Source: CBDVBL01 sp965555375
GTDB lineage: Bacteria; Zixibacteria; MSB-5A5; UBA10806
Assembly: GCA_965555375.1 (NCBI GenBank)
Contig: CBEWDL010000113.1
Span: 1-11,116 of the forward strand
Direction: 5' to 3'
DNA: 11,116 nucleotides
The translations under genes were made by a program, and so were the position numbers. The notes below the pieces were generated by a model. It was not told where the DNA came from. It saw only the letters and a list, made by a program, of their open reading frames with translations, and made no database searches. This document shows positions 1 through 7,279 of this stretch, one piece after another; position 1 is the stretch's first letter, and every line of letters starts with the position of its first letter.

Positions 1-1
1 C

Positions 2-1069
2 GATTATGTTACCAAACCGTTCAAGGTAGAAGAGATCAAGATTTCAATCAAGAAGGCTATCGAGCAGAAGCAAATCAAAAGGCAAAACATAGCGCTCAAG
101 GAAACGTTAACAACGGGATTCGAATCGTTTATCGGGGGCTCGGAATCTATTCTGGAAGTAAAGAGGATGGCGGCTAAAGCTGCGGCGACGGATGTAAACG
201 TGCTGATCACCGGTGAATCGGGGACAGGTAAAGAGGTGTTGTCGAGAGCTATTCATGCCGAAAGCCGGCGAAAATCAGGACCTTTTTTGACAATAAATTG
301 CGCCGCCTTACCCGAGAGCCTGCTTGAATCGGAGTTGTTCGGGCATATGAAAGGCTCGTTTACCGGTGCGGTGAAGGATAAGACCGGCCTTTTCGCGGCT
401 GCGGTCGATGGCACATTTTTTCTCGACGAAATAGGGGAGACCAGTCGAGCTATCCAGGCCAAGCTCTTGCGGGTGCTCGAGGAGAAAGAGATCACTCCCG
501 TGGGTGCGACAAAGCCCATCCCGGTCGATGTTCGGCTAATAGCTGCCACGAATGCCAGTCTTCAGGAAATGGTCGATCATGGGGCCTTTAGAGCCGATCT
601 GTATTACCGTCTGAACGTTTTCATCATAGATATACCTCCGCTTCGCCAGAGGCCCGGCGATATCGAGCTGTTGGCGACTCATTTCCTGCGAAGGCATTTG
701 GCCAAACTCGATATGGCTGAAAAAACAATTGTCGACGAGGCCATGGAACTTTTGAAATCGTATAGCTGGCCGGGGAATATCAGGCAACTGGAGAACGTGC
801 TGGAGAGGACGGTCATGCTCGCCAAGAATGAGGAGATTTCTGTCGAGGATCTGCCGGAGGAGATCAGGCGAAGCACGAAAAAGAGCGGGGCGGTTCTATC
901 TGAGTCTTTAAAGCTTAATCCGGATCTCGAAACGATGGAAAAGGCCTACATCTACTATACGCTTCATCAAACGGGATGGAACAAAAGCAAAGCGGCAAAG
1001 ATTTTAGGGATCGATCTTTCCACTCTCTACAGGAAAATCGATCGCTACTCCCTTCCTAAAAAGCCTTGA
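2..1069 (+). CDS. sigma-54-dependent NtrC-family response regulator, 5' truncated
   Basis: This is the C-terminal 355 residues of a two-component activator that remodels sigma-54 RNA polymerase by ATP hydrolysis. The frame is open from base 2, so the true start lies outside the window. The first residues (DYVTKPF) are the end of a receiver domain with its conserved Lys-Pro. The AAA+ domain follows from about residue 43: Walker A GESGTGKE (71-78), the sigma-54 contact loop as GSFTGA (118-123; GAFTGA is usual), Walker B GTFFLDE (137-143), arginine-finger region FRADLYYRL (196-204) and sensor II WPGNIRQL (256-263). A Fis-type helix-turn-helix ends the protein (about 311-350). The Ala-to-Ser change in the loop is a mild variant, so it is probably still active. 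I saw no clear -24/-12 promoter in this window, so its targets are unknown. The partner kinase is not visible. Family assignment is certain; the specific regulon is not. Confidence 0.95.
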   Translation, partial: DYVTKPFKVEEIKISIKKAIEQKQIKRQNIALKETLTTGFESFIGGSESILEVKRMAAKAAATDVNVLITGESGTGKEVLSRAIHAESRRKSGPFLTINCAALPESLLESELFGHMKGSFTGAVKDKTGLFAAAVDGTFFLDEIGETSRAIQAKLLRVLEEKEITPVGATKPIPVDVRLIAATNASLQEMVDHGAFRADLYYRLNVFIIDIPPLRQRPGDIELLATHFLRRHLAKLDMAEKTIVDEAMELLKSYSWPGNIRQLENVLERTVMLAKNEEISVEDLPEEIRRSTKKSGAVLSESLKLNPDLETMEKAYIYYTLHQTGWNKSKAAKILGIDLSTLYRKIDRYSLPKKP

Positions 1070-1095
1070 TTACGGGCTTAAATATCAGTTATATA
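1066..1095 (+). promoter_or_regulatory. candidate sigma-70-type promoter for the class V PLP enzyme gene
   Basis: TTGATT (1066-1071) overlaps the stop codon of the response regulator, and an AT-rich TTATATA stretch (1089-1095) follows with 17-18 bases between. The predicted transcription start is about 1101-1102, directly at the ATG at 1103, and no Shine-Dalgarno sequence is present. If real, the mRNA is essentially leaderless. The call rests on pattern matching alone. Confidence 0.4.
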
Positions 1096-1102
1096 TGCGA
1101 CT

Positions 1103-2488
1103 ATGAAAAAAGTAGATCTTCGTTCTGCCATTGTAGGCGTGGGAACGCCTGTGCCGGTGCTGGGGGGGAGACGCAGAAGAAATATCAATTTCGACAATGC
1201 AGCATCGACACCTCCTTTGAAAGTCGTCTGGAAATCGCTGGAGAGATTCAAGGATTATTATTCGTCAGTTCATAGAGGGACCGGCTATAAATCGATTATC
1301 TCTACCAGAGCATACGATCGAGCACATCTTAGAGCCCTAAAGTTTGTTGGCGCCGATCCGGATTTTTTTACGGCGATATTCGTCGAGAATTCCACAGATG
1401 GCATAAACAAACTCGCCAGGCGGTTTCAATTCGAAAAAGACGATATTGTTCTCTCGAGCCTGATGGAACACCACTCCAACGATCTTCCCTGGAGATTCGT
1501 TGCCCGCACCGAACATATCGAGGTAGATGATCTGGGATATCTCGATCTCGATGATTTGAAGCACAAACTCGATAAGTTCGGTAAGAAGATCAAGATGGTG
1601 GCGGTTTCGGGAGCATCAAACGTAACCGGGCTGATCCCCCCCATCAAGGGAATCGCCCGCCTGGCGCACGACGCCGGAGCAAAATTCATGGTCGATGCTG
1701 CACAGCTCGCACCCCATAGAAAGATACGGATGGGCAAACCCGGCGGATGGGAATCAATCGACTATCTTGTCTTCTCCGCTCATAAGATGTATGCTCCGTT
1801 CGGGACGGGCGTCCTAATCGGCCCCAAAGAGACATTCAAAAGGGGTGATCCCGATTCGGTGGGCGGCGGCACGGTTAATTATGTATCTTTATCGGAGGCC
1901 CAATGGGCTCATCTGCCGGATAAGGAAGAGGCGGGAAGCCCGAACGTCCCGGGGGCCGTTGCCTTATCTGCAGCCATAAATTTTTTTGAGTCAGTAGGAT
2001 TCTCCAGGGTCGCTTCTCACGAAAAAGAGTTGACCAAATACGCTCTGAAGAGATTATCCGGATACGATGAGATAAAGCTGTATGGCCCCGATAAGTGGAT
2101 TCCCGGTAATGATCGTGTGGGGGCGATATCATTTAATATCGATGGAATTTACCATGCCATGGCCGCTGCCATTTTGAGCTATGAGGGGGCTATTGCGGTA
2201 CGCAACGGATGTTTCTGCGCCCATCCTTACATTCAAAGGCTTTTGAAGATCACCGATAGAGAAGCTACAGCCTCCCGCGACCTGATCAGACGCGGCATTC
2301 GCTCAAGGGTTCCCGGTATGATCCGTATCTCCTTTGGAATCTACAACACCAGGCAGGAAATCGATCGTTTTTTCGAAATAATCGATCTGATGATAGGGCG
2401 AAAATATAAGGGCAAATATATTGTGGATGAGCGCACGGGCGAGGCTTGTCCCGAGGATTTTAGATTTTCCGGCGATCTGGATTTCTGA
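1103..2488 (+). CDS. SufS/CsdA-like class V PLP-dependent aminotransferase (probable cysteine desulfurase family)
   Basis: A 461-residue fold-type I PLP enzyme of the class V aminotransferase/cysteine desulfurase family, which typically removes sulfur (or selenium) from cysteine for Fe-S cluster or tRNA thiolation pathways. Visible landmarks are NFDNAAST (29-36), the VHRGTGYKS substrate region (56-64), MEHHSND (121-127), the cofactor-binding VDAAQ (197-201) and the PLP lysine in SAHKMY (Lys228). RNGCFCAHP (367-375) aligns with the SufS active loop RxGHHCAQP, putting Cys372 at the catalytic cysteine position and a second Cys370 where SufS usually has His. At about 460 residues it is longer than typical SufS (around 400-410), with a short basic N-terminal extension and a C-terminal tail of about 30 residues. 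No SufU, IscU or SufBCD gene is adjacent, so the sulfur acceptor is unknown. It may supply tRNA modification or act on another substrate. The ATG at 1103 is taken as the start; mutL begins 5 bases after the stop. Confidence 0.82.
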   Translation: MKKVDLRSAIVGVGTPVPVLGGRRRRNINFDNAASTPPLKVVWKSLERFKDYYSSVHRGTGYKSIISTRAYDRAHLRALKFVGADPDFFTAIFVENSTDGINKLARRFQFEKDDIVLSSLMEHHSNDLPWRFVARTEHIEVDDLGYLDLDDLKHKLDKFGKKIKMVAVSGASNVTGLIPPIKGIARLAHDAGAKFMVDAAQLAPHRKIRMGKPGGWESIDYLVFSAHKMYAPFGTGVLIGPKETFKRGDPDSVGGGTVNYVSLSEAQWAHLPDKEEAGSPNVPGAVALSAAINFFESVGFSRVASHEKELTKYALKRLSGYDEIKLYGPDKWIPGNDRVGAISFNIDGIYHAMAAAILSYEGAIAVRNGCFCAHPYIQRLLKITDREATASRDLIRRGIRSRVPGMIRISFGIYNTRQEIDRFFEIIDLMIGRKYKGKYIVDERTGEACPEDFRFSGDLDF

Positions 2489-2493
2489 GCATT

Positions 2494-4224
2494 ATGAAAT
2501 TTATCAAGGTCCTGCCCGAGGGGCTCATAGACAGGATCGCCGCCGGCGAGGTAATCGAAAATCCCGCATCGGTAGTCAAAGAACTGATCGAAAATTCCCT
2601 CGACGCCTCCGCCGGGAATATCGAGATCTCAATCGCCGGCGGAGGTAAGGAGGAAATACTGATCGTCGATGACGGCGAGGGGATTCCAAAGGATCAGGTG
2701 GAGATCGCTTTTATGAGGCATGCCACCTCCAAGATCCACAGCTGGGAGGACCTTTTGAGAACCGGGACCATGGGTTTCAGGGGAGAGGCTCTACCCTCGA
2801 TCAGTTCGGTTTCCATAATGGAACTTATCACATGCTGTAAGAACGAGACCACGGGCAGCCGAATTAGGTTCGAGGGTGGGAAACAGGTCCATTTCGGCCC
2901 CGCCCCGCCCAAGAAGGGATGCTCGATCTCGGTTAGAAACCTATTCTATAATGTTCCCGCCCGACGTAAATTCCTGAAATCGGAATCGGCTGAAAAGCGA
3001 AGAATAGCCGAGACGATCCGGCGATATATTATTGCTCGTCCGGACATGGGATATAAGCTTGCATACGACGGCAAAAGCAAAAGCTCATTTCCGGCGACCG
3101 ATGATCCTTTGAAACGTCTGGAGGCGGTCTGGGGAGCAAAAGTGGCCGAGGACCTTATCTCAATTGAAGGAGAGCAGACAGGCCCGGTCAAAATCTATGG
3201 ATGTATATCAGCCCCCACAACTATGCGCGGCAACCGTAGTGAAATGTATTTTCTCGTGAATAAAAGGCCGGTACTGGAGCGAGCGATGTTCGGGGCGGTG
3301 GCCGCGGCCTACGAAGGCTCCATTCCAAAGGGGCGATATCCTTATGTAGCACTCTTTCTCGAAATCGACCCCGGCTTCGTCGACATCAACGTTCATCCGG
3401 CCAAAATCGAGGTTCGCTTTGCGGACGAGGGTTTCATCTTTTCCACATTGAAGAATACCATGAAAAAAGCGTTACAGTTACCTGCGAGTATCTTGCTAAA
3501 GACGCCCTCGCCGGCGAGCGATACAATTCCCTTCGAACAGGTTAAGCGGGAATTATTCGGTGACAGCCGGAAGTACTCATCACCTGCTAGGCCGATTGTC
3601 AAGCCAGGGCCCGGGCAGCAGTCTGTCAAAGCGACCGAGCCGATATCTCAGGAAACAGAAGCCGCTTCAGCTTTTCAGATATTCGATACTTATATTATCG
3701 CGCGCAAAGGCACCGAATTAGTAATACTGGATCAACATACCGCCCATGAGCGAATCCTATTTGAAAGAACTATGGATTCGTTCAGCCGGCAGCCGATCCC
3801 ATCGCAAAAACTGCTTTTCGAGACAAGGATCAAACTCACGCCCGAAGAGGCTGCTTTAATAGAGGAGCTTTTCGATCTTTTGAAAAGAGCCGGGTTTGAT
3901 ATGAGGCCTTTTGGCGATGACGAGGTGATTTTGTCGGGATTGCCTCAGGAGTTATCCCGCGTTTCGCCTGAAACCGCCTTGAAGGATTTGCTGGCGAGTT
4001 TTTCTGCCAATCGGAAAGCAGGCGAGGAAACCAAAAGAGCGCTGGCTGCCGGTGTGGCTTGCAGGGCCGCTATCAAAGCCGGCCGCCGGCTTTCCGAACC
4101 GCAGATGAAAGGTCTATACGCCGATCTTTTGAGATGTAAAGAGCCGTATAGATGCCCTCACGGCAGGCCGACCATGGCCGCTCTGAATCGCGATGATCTC
4201 GAACGGATCTTCCAGAGGAGATAA
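2494..4224 (+). CDS. mutL: DNA mismatch repair protein MutL, endonuclease type
   Basis: A 576-residue MutL, the mismatch repair factor that links MutS recognition to strand removal. The N-terminal GHKL ATPase carries RIAAGEVIENPASVVKELIEN (14-34, with Glu33 and Asn34), DDGEGI (59-64), RHATSK (75-80) and GFRGEAL (94-100). The transducer domain ends at DINVHPAKIEVRF (about 297-309). A short linker rich in Pro and Ser (about 335-390) precedes the dimerisation/endonuclease domain. That domain has the metal-binding motif as DQHTAHERILFE (413-424; D413, H415, E419 and E424 kept, with the usual Ala of DQHA replaced by Thr), ACR (522-524) and CPHGRP (554-559). These motifs mark a nicking MutL, as in bacteria that lack MutH and Dam-directed repair. 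The gene follows the PLP enzyme by 5 bases and runs into miaA, so it is probably co-transcribed. The start is the ATG at 2494, giving the family's usual N-terminus. Confidence 0.97.
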   Translation: MKFIKVLPEGLIDRIAAGEVIENPASVVKELIENSLDASAGNIEISIAGGGKEEILIVDDGEGIPKDQVEIAFMRHATSKIHSWEDLLRTGTMGFRGEALPSISSVSIMELITCCKNETTGSRIRFEGGKQVHFGPAPPKKGCSISVRNLFYNVPARRKFLKSESAEKRRIAETIRRYIIARPDMGYKLAYDGKSKSSFPATDDPLKRLEAVWGAKVAEDLISIEGEQTGPVKIYGCISAPTTMRGNRSEMYFLVNKRPVLERAMFGAVAAAYEGSIPKGRYPYVALFLEIDPGFVDINVHPAKIEVRFADEGFIFSTLKNTMKKALQLPASILLKTPSPASDTIPFEQVKRELFGDSRKYSSPARPIVKPGPGQQSVKATEPISQETEAASAFQIFDTYIIARKGTELVILDQHTAHERILFERTMDSFSRQPIPSQKLLFETRIKLTPEEAALIEELFDLLKRAGFDMRPFGDDEVILSGLPQELSRVSPETALKDLLASFSANRKAGEETKRALAAGVACRAAIKAGRRLSEPQMKGLYADLLRCKEPYRCPHGRPTMAALNRDDLERIFQRR

Positions 4225-5152
4225 ATCCATAAAAGCAATTATTATTTGTGGACCCACCGGATCCGGCAAATCCGCGGTGGGGATGGAACTGGCGATTCGC
4301 TACGGCGGATCGATAATCAGCGCCGATTCCCGTCAGATATACCGCTGTCTCGACATAGGCACGGCCAAGCCTTCCAGAGCCGATAGGCAGAAGATTCCGC
4401 ATTATTTGATCGACGTTGCCGATATAAGGGAGGATTTTACCGCCAAACGATATGCGGAACTGGCTGCCGAGGCCATTGAACATATCCGGCAAGCCGACCG
4501 TATACCTATGATAGTCGGTGGCGCCGGTCTCTATATAGAGGCGCTCACCAGGGGTTTATTTGAAGGTCCCGAAAGGGACATTCAGCTCAGGAGCGAGCTG
4601 GAGGCAAAAGCGGATCGTGAGGGGCCGGAAGGTTTGTACCGGGAGCTGATACAGATCGATCCTGAAACAGCGGAGGGGATTTCCCCGAATGATATTATCA
4701 GGATTATCCGGGCATTGGAAATATTCAAGCTGACGGGAAGAATCCCGAGCCGGATGAAAAAGGAGGGCCGATATTCGATACCCGACGCTGAGTATTATTG
4801 GATAGGATTGGATCTATCCCGTGATGAGCTTTATGATCGGATCAACCGTCGGGTTGATAAGATGGTTGGTGACGGTTTGGTTGGAGAAATCAAGGAACTG
4901 ATTGCCGACGGTTTGGGCGAACCGATAAAAAAGAAAAAGATAGTCGGATATTATGAAATTATCGATGCCCTGGAGGGGAACAGAACAATCGATGAGGCTA
5001 TAGAGCTTGTCAAACAGCACAGCCGCAATTATGCCAAACGTCAGATAACCTGGTTTAAGAATCGGGCAGCCCCTAACTGGTTGGATCCTAATGAGAACCA
5101 GTTCTACGATAAAGTTTTCCGCAGTTTAGACGAATATCTTAAAAGAGCTTGA
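4193..5152 (+). CDS. miaA: tRNA dimethylallyltransferase MiaA
   Basis: Transfers the dimethylallyl group from DMAPP to N6 of A37 in tRNAs that read UNN codons, giving i6A, which supports codon-anticodon stability and reading frame. Landmarks counted from the ATG at 4193 are the P-loop GPTGSGKS (20-27), DSRQIY (45-50), GTAKPS (56-61), PHYLIDV (69-75), VGGAGLYIEAL (108-118), then KIVGYYEIIDAL and RNYAKRQITWFKNR near the C-terminus. Length (319 residues) is normal. The start is uncertain. The ATG at 4193 lies 32 bases inside mutL and has no good ribosome site. An AGGAG at 4216-4220 sits 8 bases before an in-frame ATA at 4229, and starting there would leave only two residues before the first strand (KAIIICGPT), a usual MiaA N-terminus. 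Order after mutL fits the common mutL-miaA operon. Confidence 0.96.
   Translation: MISNGSSRGDKSIKAIIICGPTGSGKSAVGMELAIRYGGSIISADSRQIYRCLDIGTAKPSRADRQKIPHYLIDVADIREDFTAKRYAELAAEAIEHIRQADRIPMIVGGAGLYIEALTRGLFEGPERDIQLRSELEAKADREGPEGLYRELIQIDPETAEGISPNDIIRIIRALEIFKLTGRIPSRMKKEGRYSIPDAEYYWIGLDLSRDELYDRINRRVDKMVGDGLVGEIKELIADGLGEPIKKKKIVGYYEIIDALEGNRTIDEAIELVKQHSRNYAKRQITWFKNRAAPNWLDPNENQFYDKVFRSLDEYLKRA
4216..4231 (+). promoter_or_regulatory. ribosome binding site with an AUA codon at start-codon spacing (miaA)
   Basis: AGGAG at 4216-4220 is followed after 8 bases by ATA (4229-4231), in frame with MiaA. mutL stops at 4222-4224, between the two. The layout is what one expects of a translational start except that the codon is AUA rather than AUG, GUG or UUG. 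Either miaA uses a rare AUA start, the sequence differs from a former ATG, or the site serves the upstream ATG poorly. Confidence 0.4.
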
Positions 5153-5177
5153 CAGTAAGGGCGAATCTTGTTAAATG
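5149..5177 (+). promoter_or_regulatory. candidate sigma-70-type promoter for the lytic transglycosylase gene
   Basis: A perfect -35 box TTGACA (5149-5154) overlaps the miaA stop codon. TTAAAT (5171-5176, 16-base gap) or TAAATG (5172-5177, 17-base gap) would be the -10. The predicted start is about 5183, only about 5 bases before the ATG at 5188. The -35 is strong and the -10 only fair. Confidence 0.45.
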
Positions 5178-5187
5178 AGATGAAGTT

Positions 5188-7224
5188 ATGAAAAAAGAAC
5201 GTCTTGCGGTCCTTTCGCTTATAATTCCGGCCTTGCTGGCCTGTTCCCATCCTGATCCTGAACGGTTAATGAGAGCTGACAATAACAGCCCGTCTAAAGA
5301 TGAAAACCGGGAGACGATTCAAGATCCGGCTACCGAATCGATTGAAACGCCGGCTGATGCCCTCGAAATCGACCGCGAGATTGACAGGGCCGAATATTAT
5401 TATGCCCGGGCGGTTGGCTATTTTCAACAGGGTATCCTCGATTCGGCTCAGCAGACATACGAACAAGCTCTGGAAGTTCTTTCCGAAATAGATCTCGAAG
5501 TCGAGGATTATCCTGATCAGGCTGTCAGAATTGACAGGCTTCTAGACGAGATTGAACAGGATTTTCGCCTGACCCTGATGAGCACGGGCGTACTCTATTC
5601 GCAATCATCAGTGGCGGCCTTCAGGGAGCTTTTCGAGGATGTCAAGAATTTCAAGAAGCTGAAGGAATCCGATGCCTTCCGGGCTTTCGATAGGGCGGAC
5701 ACGGTCATTTATGATGTCCCGATAGAGTGGAACGATAGAGTCGAAAACTCGCTGGTATATCTGCAGACCGTCGCCCGGGATGCATTTGCCACCTATCTCG
5801 AGCGATCCGGCAGATATATGCATATCGTCGAAAAGACGTTGGCAGAGTACCAGCTCCCGCACGATCTTGCTTATCTGCCGTTGATCGAATCGGGCTTTAA
5901 CCCCCATGCCTATTCATATGCGCGGGCGGTGGGGATGTGGCAGTTTATTTCCGCTACCGGAAGAACCTATGGGTTGGATCACAACTGGTGGTATGACCAA
6001 CGACGGGATTTTGAGAAGTCCACCGACGCCGCTGCCAGGCATCTTAAAGATCTCTACGAAGATTTCGGTTCATGGAATTTGGCCCTGGCGGCATATAATG
6101 GAGGAGCGGGCCGGATCCGCCGGGAGATACGAAAAAAGAAGACAGAGGATTTCTGGAAGCTTCGGCCGCACAAGCAGACTATGAATTATGTCCCGCTTTT
6201 TATGGCTGCCACCATAATTGCCAAACAACCGGAGAAATATGGATTTTACCCGAACTACAAATCCGCCATTGAGTTTGATCGGGTTGAAGTTTCCAAATGC
6301 ATTTCTTTTAAAAATATTTCAGCCAAAACCGGAATACCTGTCTCAGACCTGGAGTTTCTAAATCCCGAGATACGGAGAGGCGTGACACCTCCCGATATAA
6401 AGAATTACTCCCTGAGGGTCCCCGAAGGTTATTCCGAACGGTTCCTTGCGGTTTATGACGATATACCATCGGAGAAGAACACCAACTGGGTAAGGCACAG
6501 GATAAGAAAAGGCGAGTCCGTGTCGACCATCGCGAGGAGATACGGTGTCTCTATTGCATCGATTGTCCAGACTAACAACCTCGGCAGAAAAAAGCGCATC
6601 TACGCCGGCAAAACTCTGGTGGTCCCGGTTCCGCCGGGGAAGACATATGCTGATGGATCGAAGAGTAAGAGCAGTTCGAAAAACAAGATCAAGAGAAGCA
6701 CCGATGGCAAATATCTTGTCAGATACGGAGACACCCTCTGGGATATTGCCCTTGCCCATGGCGTCACAGTGGCGGAACTGAAAAGCATAAACAGACTCTC
6801 ATCGAACAGGATATATGCCGGGCGGGAACTAATCATTCCCGACGGCAAGGGAAGTCCGGCGAGTCCGGATGCAACATTCGTTAAATATAAAGTTCGTCGG
6901 GGGGATAATCTCTGGCGGATCGCCAATGCCTATGGAACAACTGTAGGGAGCATAAAAAGGGCCAACAGCCTGATTTCTAACGAGATTTATCCTGGTATGT
7001 CTCTTATGGTTCCGAAGAGTAGTTCAAGTATTACTCGATATGTATATTCAGGATCGGATGCAGGCGATAAGGATTATGTTGTTTATACCATTCGCCGGGG
7101 GGATACGCTCTGGAAAATAGCGAAAGATTACAAGGTCGATATTAGCGACCTTGCCCGATGGAATAACATAAGCTCCAAATCAAGGCTGTATCCAGGCGAT
7201 AAGCTGAAGATTTATTTGAGGTAA
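5188..7224 (+). CDS. MltD-like lipoprotein lytic transglycosylase with four LysM repeats
   Basis: A 678-residue envelope enzyme predicted to cleave the MurNAc-GlcNAc bond of peptidoglycan with 1,6-anhydro product formation. The N-terminus is a lipoprotein signal (MKK, hydrophobic 6-18, lipobox LLAC with Cys19). A charged low-complexity stretch (about 25-65) and a TPR-like helical region (about 65-125) follow. The family 1 SLT catalytic domain spans about 210-350, with catalytic Glu234 in LIESGFNP, then ARAVGMWQF (245-253) and LALAAYNGG (298-306). Residues about 361-412 look like a degenerate LysM, as in MltD. Four clear LysM repeats come next (about 436-480, 508-551, 566-609 and 631-677), each with the pattern (K/R/Y)GDTLWxIA...N...IYxG; the first is the most divergent (GESVSTIA). 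A Ser/Lys-rich linker separates repeats 1 and 2. MltD of E. coli has two LysM repeats, so this one probably binds cell wall more tightly. The start gives an ideal lipoprotein signal. Confidence 0.93.
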   Translation: MKKERLAVLSLIIPALLACSHPDPERLMRADNNSPSKDENRETIQDPATESIETPADALEIDREIDRAEYYYARAVGYFQQGILDSAQQTYEQALEVLSEIDLEVEDYPDQAVRIDRLLDEIEQDFRLTLMSTGVLYSQSSVAAFRELFEDVKNFKKLKESDAFRAFDRADTVIYDVPIEWNDRVENSLVYLQTVARDAFATYLERSGRYMHIVEKTLAEYQLPHDLAYLPLIESGFNPHAYSYARAVGMWQFISATGRTYGLDHNWWYDQRRDFEKSTDAAARHLKDLYEDFGSWNLALAAYNGGAGRIRREIRKKKTEDFWKLRPHKQTMNYVPLFMAATIIAKQPEKYGFYPNYKSAIEFDRVEVSKCISFKNISAKTGIPVSDLEFLNPEIRRGVTPPDIKNYSLRVPEGYSERFLAVYDDIPSEKNTNWVRHRIRKGESVSTIARRYGVSIASIVQTNNLGRKKRIYAGKTLVVPVPPGKTYADGSKSKSSSKNKIKRSTDGKYLVRYGDTLWDIALAHGVTVAELKSINRLSSNRIYAGRELIIPDGKGSPASPDATFVKYKVRRGDNLWRIANAYGTTVGSIKRANSLISNEIYPGMSLMVPKSSSSITRYVYSGSDAGDKDYVVYTIRRGDTLWKIAKDYKVDISDLARWNNISSKSRLYPGDKLKIYLR

Positions 7225-7231
7225 CCTCAAA
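7215..7231. promoter_or_regulatory. perfect 17-bp palindrome, candidate operator upstream of sppA
   Basis: TTTGAGGTAACCTCAAA is a perfect inverted repeat with 8-base arms around a central A. It covers the stop codon of the transglycosylase gene and ends 6 bases before the -35 box of the sppA promoter. No run of T follows on either strand, so it does not look like an intrinsic terminator; a binding site for a dimeric regulator is more likely. Arms of this length can arise by chance in 11 kb, so position is the main argument. Confidence 0.4.
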
Positions 7232-7237
7232 AAAGAA

Positions 7238-7266
7238 TTGACATTAGACCGGACCCTGAATAGATT
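7238..7266 (+). promoter_or_regulatory. candidate sigma-70-type promoter for sppA and downstream genes
   Basis: TTGACA (7238-7243) and TAGATT (7261-7266) are separated by 17 bases. An A-rich tract (7229-7234) lies just upstream. The predicted start is about 7273, seven bases before the sppA ATG, and there is no Shine-Dalgarno sequence. It sits in the 55-base gap between genes. Confidence 0.6.
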
Positions 7267-7279
7267 ATAAATCGTTATT

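Noticed and set aside
411..425. TGGCAC followed by T-rich sequence as a possible sigma-54 promoter
   Set aside because: The -12 element lacks the GC at the right spacing and the site lies inside the regulator's Walker B coding region.
1..2488. High frequency of GATC and ATCGAT strings
   Set aside because: Explained by Ile and Asp/Glu codon choice (ATC, GAT); with an endonuclease-type MutL and no dam or mutH in view there is no reason to read it as a methylation signal.
4073..4492. Long antisense open frame (139 codons) across the mutL-miaA junction
   Set aside because: It is a mirror of two strongly conserved genes, has no family resemblance that I can see and no ribosome site.
6358..6759. 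Antisense open frame of 133 codons within the transglycosylase gene
   Set aside because: Fully inside the LysM coding region on the opposite strand; composition follows the sense gene.
6436..7224. Repetitive sequence at the 3' end of the transglycosylase gene
   Set aside because: The repetition is at protein level (LysM modules) and diverged in DNA; it is not a nucleotide repeat array.
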